Assembly: GCF_000702445.1 (NCBI RefSeq)
Contig: NZ_JNIF01000003.1
Span: 620,001-684,000 of the forward strand
DNA: 64,000 bases
Direction of reading: 5' to 3'
DNA from: Bryobacter aggregatus MPL3
Lineage (GTDB): Bacteria; Acidobacteriota; Terriglobia; Bryobacterales; Bryobacteraceae
How positions within the stretch are numbered: position 1 is the first letter of the stretch; the number at the start of each line of letters is the position of its first letter. Below the pieces are notes generated by a model that worked only from the letters and a program-made list of their open reading frames with translations, had not been told where the DNA came from and did no database searches. A program made the translations under genes and the position numbers. Below are positions 59,492-64,000 of the stretch, one piece after another.

Positions 59492-61522
59492 ATGGCTCTT
59501 TACGCCGCAACCGTCTTCCTTAGTGCATTTCTTCTTTTTCTTGTCCAACCGCTGATTGCAAAGCTCATTCTGCCGTGGTTCGGCGGGTCTGCCGTTGTTT
59601 GGAACACCTGCATGCTGTTCTTTCAGATCCTGCTGTTGCTCGGCTACGCCTATGCACACTGGACGACGAACCGGCTGAAGCCAAAATTGCAGCTTTATCT
59701 TCATGCGGGGCTGCTGCTGGCGGCTGTGCTGCTGGCTCCGGCAGTGCCGCCGGAGTGGTTGAAGCCATCAGGCAGCGATGCGCCGATCCTGCCGATTCTG
59801 ACGGTGTTGGCGGTGACGATCGGGTTGCCGTATTTTTTGCTTTCGTCCACCAGCCCGCTGCTGCAGGCCTGGTATTCGCAGGTGCACCGGGCGGCGCCGC
59901 CTTATCGTCTGTTCGCCTTGTCGAATCTGGCCAGTCTGCTGGCCTTGCTCGCTTATCCTGTCGCCATCGAGCCCTATTTGCCGGTGCGGAACCAGGCCGT
60001 GGTGTGGAAATTTGCCTTTGCCTTCTTTGCGCTGGGTTGTATTTATACGGCTTGGAAGGCGTCGAATGCCAATACAACAGAACTGCGTGAGGAAGCGCAA
60101 AACGCCGAGGTTCCGCCGCCTCCCACCCGCCGGGATTATCTGACCTGGATCACGCTGGCAGCCGTTCCATCGATGTTGTTCCTCGCCTTCACCAGCCATC
60201 TGGTGCAGAATGTCGCCTCGATTCCGTTTCTTTGGGTCGTGCCGCTTTCGATGTACCTGCTGAGCTTTATTCTGGTCTTCGACTCCGAGCGGATCTACCG
60301 GCCGGCCTTCTTCCGTGTCGCGACACCGATTGTTCTGGGCGGGCTGCTCTATGGTCTTCACCAGACGGACTCCGACACCCGGCTGCACTACCAGTTGGGC
60401 GCCGCAGCCTTTTCGCTGCTGGTGTTTTGCACCTTTTGCCATGGAGAACTGGCCAAGCGCAAGCCGCATCCGCGCTATCTGACGATGTTCTTTCTAATGA
60501 TGGCGGTGGGCGGGGCGATTGGCGGCTTTCTGATCTCCATCGCCGCCCCTATCTATATGCCCGGCTATTTTGAGCTGTTTATCGCCTTGTCCATCTTTGC
60601 CGTGGCCTCGCTGGTGATTCTGTACCGCCAGCATTGGACCAGCGACATTCTTTGGACCGCAGCTGCCGTTTGCGCCATTGTCTTTGCGGTGGTGGAGATT
60701 CGTACGATCGCAGAAGGATCGCGCGTGATGGTGCGCAATTTCTACGGTGCGCTCCGCGTGCAGGACTCGACCCAAGGGACCGACAAAGAGACCTGGACGC
60801 GGACACTGATCCACGGCACGATCAACCATGGCATGCAGTTTTTGAGCGATAACCGCTATCTGCTGCCAACCACCTACTACGGGCCAAATTCCGGCATCGG
60901 ACTGGCGATTGCGAACACCTGGCACATGAACCATCGCGTTGGACTGATCGGCCTGGGCACAGGCACGCTCAGCTCTTATGCGCGCAAGGGCGACTACTAC
61001 CGGATCTATGAGATCAACCCGTTGGTGCTCGATGTGGCGCGCAGCGAGTTTCGCTATCTGAAGGGTTGCCGGGGCACTTGCGATGTCGTACTGGGCGATG
61101 CGCGCTTGTCGCTTGAGCGGGACAAGCCACAGCAGTTTGACGTGCTGGCGGTGGATGCGTTTTCGGGCGATTCGATTCCGGTGCATTTGCTGACGAAGGA
61201 AGCCTTCGAGCTGTACTTCCGGCATTTGCAGAGCCCGAATGGAGTGCTGGCCGTCCATGTGTCGAACAAGCATCTGCGCCTGGGGCCCGTGGTGGAACGG
61301 ATCGCGACCAGCCTTGGCTTGAAGACGCTTGAAATCGACAACGAGGAAATCGAAGAGGCACAGGTCTTCTCTTCCGATTGGGTACTCGTCTACCGGCCGG
61401 AGGCAAGCATCGCCAGTATGCCGCTGGTGACTTCTGCCGGGCAGCCCGTGCCCTCGCGTACGGAACTGCGGACCTGGACCGACGACTACTCGAATCTGTT
61501 CCAGATCTGGAAGCGCGAATAA
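59492..61522 (+). CDS. fused MFS-like membrane / spermidine-synthase-like protein
   Basis: 676 residues. The N-terminal about 410 residues carry a dozen hydrophobic helices beginning LSAFLLFLVQPLIAKLILPW, a hallmark of this group. The C-terminal part is a Rossmann methyltransferase fold like spermidine synthase: VGLIGLGTGTLSSYARKGD, YEINPLVLDVARSEF and FDVLAVDAFSGDSIPVHLLT. Whether it transfers aminopropyl groups is untested. Together with speA this gives two possible polyamine genes in the window, but they are 27 kb apart. It starts 20 bases after the previous gene. Confidence 0.9.
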   Translation: MALYAATVFLSAFLLFLVQPLIAKLILPWFGGSAVVWNTCMLFFQILLLLGYAYAHWTTNRLKPKLQLYLHAGLLLAAVLLAPAVPPEWLKPSGSDAPILPILTVLAVTIGLPYFLLSSTSPLLQAWYSQVHRAAPPYRLFALSNLASLLALLAYPVAIEPYLPVRNQAVVWKFAFAFFALGCIYTAWKASNANTTELREEAQNAEVPPPPTRRDYLTWITLAAVPSMLFLAFTSHLVQNVASIPFLWVVPLSMYLLSFILVFDSERIYRPAFFRVATPIVLGGLLYGLHQTDSDTRLHYQLGAAAFSLLVFCTFCHGELAKRKPHPRYLTMFFLMMAVGGAIGGFLISIAAPIYMPGYFELFIALSIFAVASLVILYRQHWTSDILWTAAAVCAIVFAVVEIRTIAEGSRVMVRNFYGALRVQDSTQGTDKETWTRTLIHGTINHGMQFLSDNRYLLPTTYYGPNSGIGLAIANTWHMNHRVGLIGLGTGTLSSYARKGDYYRIYEINPLVLDVARSEFRYLKGCRGTCDVVLGDARLSLERDKPQQFDVLAVDAFSGDSIPVHLLTKEAFELYFRHLQSPNGVLAVHVSNKHLRLGPVVERIATSLGLKTLEIDNEEIEEAQVFSSDWVLVYRPEASIASMPLVTSAGQPVPSRTELRTWTDDYSNLFQIWKRE

Positions 61523-61529
61523 TCCTTTC

Positions 61530-61558
61530 TTGACAGCATGGTGGTTTCGCATCACAAT
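61530..61558 (+). promoter_or_regulatory. candidate promoter for the ferritin-like gene
   Basis: TTGACA at 61530-61535, a 17-base spacer and CACAAT at 61553-61558 (4 of 6 to TATAAT). A start point 7-8 bases on would fall at or just before the ATG at 61566, so the message could be leaderless. Confidence 0.35.
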
Positions 61559-61565
61559 GCTTTAC

Positions 61566-62303
61566 ATGACAAAGTACTCTTCATGGATGCATTACTTTCG
61601 GCATAACACCTGGAATCCAGCGCAGTTTCCATTTGGCGACACACCGACACTCCCGCCTGCCGAGCGCGCGTTGCTGGCCGCTCCGTTGCAGCAGTTTCAG
61701 TTGGGCGAGGGTTCGGATGGCCATGGACTACTGCGGCGGAGTCTGGACCAGCGTGTTGCGGAACTGGGCGACGCGATGCAGTGGTTCATCCGGGAGGAGC
61801 AGCGGCATGCCACGGTGTTGGGCAACTTTCTCGATCAGGAGTCGATTCCGCGCTTGCAGGTGCATTGGGTCGACCGGATCTTTCGCTGGCTGCGCAACCT
61901 GGCCGGGTTTGAGTTGATGCTGACTGTACTGGCCAGTGCTGAGTACATTGCGGTGCCCTTTTACACGGCGATTCATGAGGTGACGAGTTCGCTGCTGCTG
62001 AAGAGAATCTGCAAGCGCATTCTGGCGCAGCACATCGAGTTTCAGGCGGACAACTTCGCGCTGTGTGTGCAGCATCGCGGAGAGCTGGGATGCTTTGTGA
62101 CGGCGATGGCGCAGCTTGTGGCCCTGACCGTGGCTTGCCTCTTTGTCTATCCGCTGTACCGGAAGGTATTTCGCGCCGCTTCGATGTCGCCGCTGCGCTT
62201 CTGGACGATGGCGGTGGATGCGCATCGCCCGGTAATGCGGGTGTTGTCAGCGGGCAAGAAGCGCTCCCTGCTAGCGCCGGAGCAGCGAAGCTTCGTAAGA
62301 TAA
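61566..62303 (+). CDS. ferritin-like helical protein with one membrane segment, unknown function
   Basis: 245 residues, mainly helical. FIREEQRHATVLGNFL (Glu/Glu...His), SAEYIAVPFYTAIHEV and LAQHIEFQADNF look like three helices of a ferritin-like or rubrerythrin-like diiron bundle, with suitable Glu and His ligands. A hydrophobic helix AQLVALTVACLFVYPLY (about 187-203) follows. No confident family name. TTG 61530 and ATG 61557 are other in-frame starts; ATG 61566 is preferred because the TTG lies inside a -35-like box. The next gene starts about 20 bases later on the same strand. Confidence 0.65.
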   Translation: MTKYSSWMHYFRHNTWNPAQFPFGDTPTLPPAERALLAAPLQQFQLGEGSDGHGLLRRSLDQRVAELGDAMQWFIREEQRHATVLGNFLDQESIPRLQVHWVDRIFRWLRNLAGFELMLTVLASAEYIAVPFYTAIHEVTSSLLLKRICKRILAQHIEFQADNFALCVQHRGELGCFVTAMAQLVALTVACLFVYPLYRKVFRAASMSPLRFWTMAVDAHRPVMRVLSAGKKRSLLAPEQRSFVR

Positions 62304-62323
62304 AGCAATTGCTGACAGGTCTT

Positions 62324-64000
62324 TTGTTCAACCGCCGCTGTTCTTCCTTGCATTCTCAAACACTATTCTTCCTCTTGCTCGCCGCTGGGTGGGCTCGCGC
62401 GCAGGAAACCCCTGCGGTGAAAGCCCCACCCGTTGCCGCCGCTCCCAGCTCCGAGAAAACAGCGGATCTCAATCTGCTGGGCAAAGTGGATGCGCAAGCG
62501 GGAGAAGCCCGGCGTAACGAGAATATCTTCATCACGGCGCTCGACAACAACGCACAGAAGGAATCCAATACACGCCTGGGGACGACGGCCACGCCGCTGG
62601 TGGAAGTGCAATCCGGTGGCCGGTATTTTGGTGCGGAACTCGGACTGAGCACGTCTGGCCCGGTTCATCTGTCAGCGCAAAGGGGCGGCAAAGGCGTGCA
62701 TGGCAATGTGAGCTGGACGCATTCGAATTCGCTGTTTGCGGCGCGTAGCTTCTTTCAAGCAGGTGGGATACGTCCGGCGCGGCAGAATGTGTTTGGAGCC
62801 CGGATCTCGGCCCCTTTGTGGCGCAATGGCTTCTTCTCCTTCGATGGTGGCAGCGACGCGAAGCACGGCTATGTGAATGGCAACATCCTGATTCCCCGCC
62901 CGGAGGAACGCAGCTGCCTTTCGGCCGATCCGCAGATTTGCGCGCTCATCAATCGCTTTTTCCGCGCCTGGCCAGCGGCTGTTCCGAATGTCGAAAACCG
63001 CTCGCTAAACACAAACGCAGCCCAGGCCATCGATACCTGGAACACGACCACGCGCCTCGATCAGGCACTCGGCAAGCATCGTCTTTCTGCCCGGCACACC
63101 TGGACGGATCAGAAGGTGGACGCCTTCCAACTGGTAGCGGGCCAGAATCCGGATACGACCACCAAAGCTCACGATGCGCGCCTGACCTGGAGCTATGCAC
63201 CCGATGCCAAAAGTGTGTGGGATACGACAGTGGGCTTTGCGCGCAATCGTACGTTGCTGGTGCCGGAGCCGAACGCGGTGGGCCCACAGGTGCAAGTGGG
63301 GACGGCGTTTGAGAAGTTGGGACCGGGTTCGTCAATTCCAGTCGACCGCGTGCAGAACCGCTTTCGCGTTTCGAGCCGCTTCCAACACAATTTCACGAAG
63401 CATACGCTCTCGGCAGGCGTCGAGATTGCCCGCCTGCAATTCAATGGGCGCGAGGCGTCTTCGAATCGCGGCAACATCTACTTCCGCAATGATTTTGGCA
63501 ACGATGCGATCACGAACTTCCGCCTGGGTCTGGTGAGCCGCTATTCGTTTGGCGTGGGCGAGCTGGCGCGCGGCTTTCGACGCAATGAGCAGAGCTTCTT
63601 CGTGCAGGATGTGTGGCGCATCTCGAAGACCTTCCAAGCCAGTGCCGGACTGCGCTACCAACCCCAGCGGGGCATCAGCGAAGTGAACCACCTCACCACG
63701 ATCCCCTTTGATTGCGACTGCAATAACTTTGCACCCAGCCTCGGGATCAGTTGGCAGTTGCCGCGCAAGCTCGGCGTAGTCCGGACTGCGTACTCGCTGC
63801 AGTATGGCGAAATTCTTCCAGCTACGCTGCAGCAGCTTCGCTGGAATCCGCCGGGCTTTCAGAAGATCGAGAATCAAGCGCCACCGCTGCTCGACCTCTT
63901 ACAGGGAGTCCAGTTTGAGCCCAATGGGCGGGCGATTGTCTTTCACTTTCCGCGGGATCTGCAGACGCCGTACTCGCATCAATACACCTTCCTTTGGGAA
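62324..64000 (+). CDS. TonB-dependent-receptor-type outer-membrane barrel protein, 3' end cut by window edge
   Basis: 559 codons with no stop up to the last base. A signal peptide (LHSQTLFFLLLAAGWARAQ) is followed by a Pro/Ala stretch, then KVDAQAGEARRNENIFI and NTRLGTTATPLVEVQSGGRY, phrases that occur in Acidobacteriota receptor families. Alternating barrel strands follow (RFRVSSRFQHNFTKHTLSAG, SFFVQDVWRISKTFQASAGL). No Cna-B sandwich and no complete plug precede the barrel, unlike the receptor at 5.3-8.6 kb. TTG 62324 has an AGG 5 bases upstream; TTG 62309 or 62348 are alternatives. Confidence 0.82.
   Translation, partial: MFNRRCSSLHSQTLFFLLLAAGWARAQETPAVKAPPVAAAPSSEKTADLNLLGKVDAQAGEARRNENIFITALDNNAQKESNTRLGTTATPLVEVQSGGRYFGAELGLSTSGPVHLSAQRGGKGVHGNVSWTHSNSLFAARSFFQAGGIRPARQNVFGARISAPLWRNGFFSFDGGSDAKHGYVNGNILIPRPEERSCLSADPQICALINRFFRAWPAAVPNVENRSLNTNAAQAIDTWNTTTRLDQALGKHRLSARHTWTDQKVDAFQLVAGQNPDTTTKAHDARLTWSYAPDAKSVWDTTVGFARNRTLLVPEPNAVGPQVQVGTAFEKLGPGSSIPVDRVQNRFRVSSRFQHNFTKHTLSAGVEIARLQFNGREASSNRGNIYFRNDFGNDAITNFRLGLVSRYSFGVGELARGFRRNEQSFFVQDVWRISKTFQASAGLRYQPQRGISEVNHLTTIPFDCDCNNFAPSLGISWQLPRKLGVVRTAYSLQYGEILPATLQQLRWNPPGFQKIENQAPPLLDLLQGVQFEPNGRAIVFHFPRDLQTPYSHQYTFLWE

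Overview
The window is a gene-dense, GC-rich chromosomal segment of about 50 protein genes. It most likely comes from an Acidobacteriota member of the Solibacter/Bryobacter type. Evidence for this is the large TonB-dependent receptors with an N-terminal carboxypeptidase-regulatory-like domain, a Tat-type sulfatase and a Tat-type Gfo/Idh oxidoreductase, many small secreted proteins ending their signal in 'AAQ', and a protein with the STGP...GK...HGL motif. The cell is Gram-negative: Omp85, TamB, TonB/ExbBD and a lipoprotein are present. No rRNA, tRNA, CRISPR array, insertion sequence or phage gene was seen. The taxonomic call is inference from protein style only.

Layout. 1-3.9 kb (+): ABC ATPase (cut by the window edge), FtsX-like permease, a sugar-phosphate transferase that starts exopolysaccharide synthesis, and an orotate phosphoribosyltransferase-like enzyme. 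3.9-10.5 kb (-): a membrane-anchored MutS-like ATPase, then a TonB-dependent receptor followed by a sulfatase. 10.5-12.2 kb: SMP-30-type lactonase and a YihY/BrkB membrane protein. 12.3-19.6 kb (+): a TPR protein and a 2237-residue protein that fuses a TamB-type periplasmic bridge to a five-POTRA Omp85 barrel. 19.7-20.1 kb: a decayed glycosyltransferase 2. 20.1-22.2 kb: secreted metallo-beta-lactamase-fold protein and an STGP/HGL protein. 22.2-30.1 kb (-): aldo/keto reductase, leuS, phosphodiesterase, then argF-argH-argR with two ARG boxes in front of argF. 30.2-37.1 kb: hypothetical protein, speA, a coupled set (Gfo/Idh, short MetE-like, oligogalacturonate-lyase-like) and a divergent SDR. 37.1-40.6 kb (-): CocE-type hydrolase and a perR-ahpC-ahpD peroxide operon with a PerR-like box. 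40.6-43.4 kb (+): hypothetical protein, YqiA-like esterase, TonB. 43.3-54.4 kb (-): tgt-yajC-secD-secF, then tonB-exbB-exbD-exbD-TPR lipoprotein, a clear intrinsic terminator, a third exbD, rsh and a DUF971 gene. 54.5-64 kb: two tandem membrane paralogues, cysS, a small membrane protein, a trans-sulfuration enzyme, a fused MFS/spermidine-synthase-like protein, a ferritin-like membrane protein and the first 559 codons of another TonB-dependent outer-membrane barrel.

How they work together. Most of the window concerns the envelope: outer-membrane protein assembly (TamB-Omp85 fusion), secretion (YajC/SecD/SecF), TonB energisation and two TonB-dependent receptors. A second theme is arginine: argF-argH-argR builds and senses arginine, and speA turns it into agmatine. 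Regulation visible in the DNA includes ARG boxes, a PerR-like box lying on a stop codon, and a rho-independent terminator.

Two window-scale signals stand out. The top strand changes from C-rich to G-rich near 29.5-33.5 kb, independently of gene direction. All eight convergent gene junctions overlap or lie within 3 bases, three of them sharing bases between the two stop codons.
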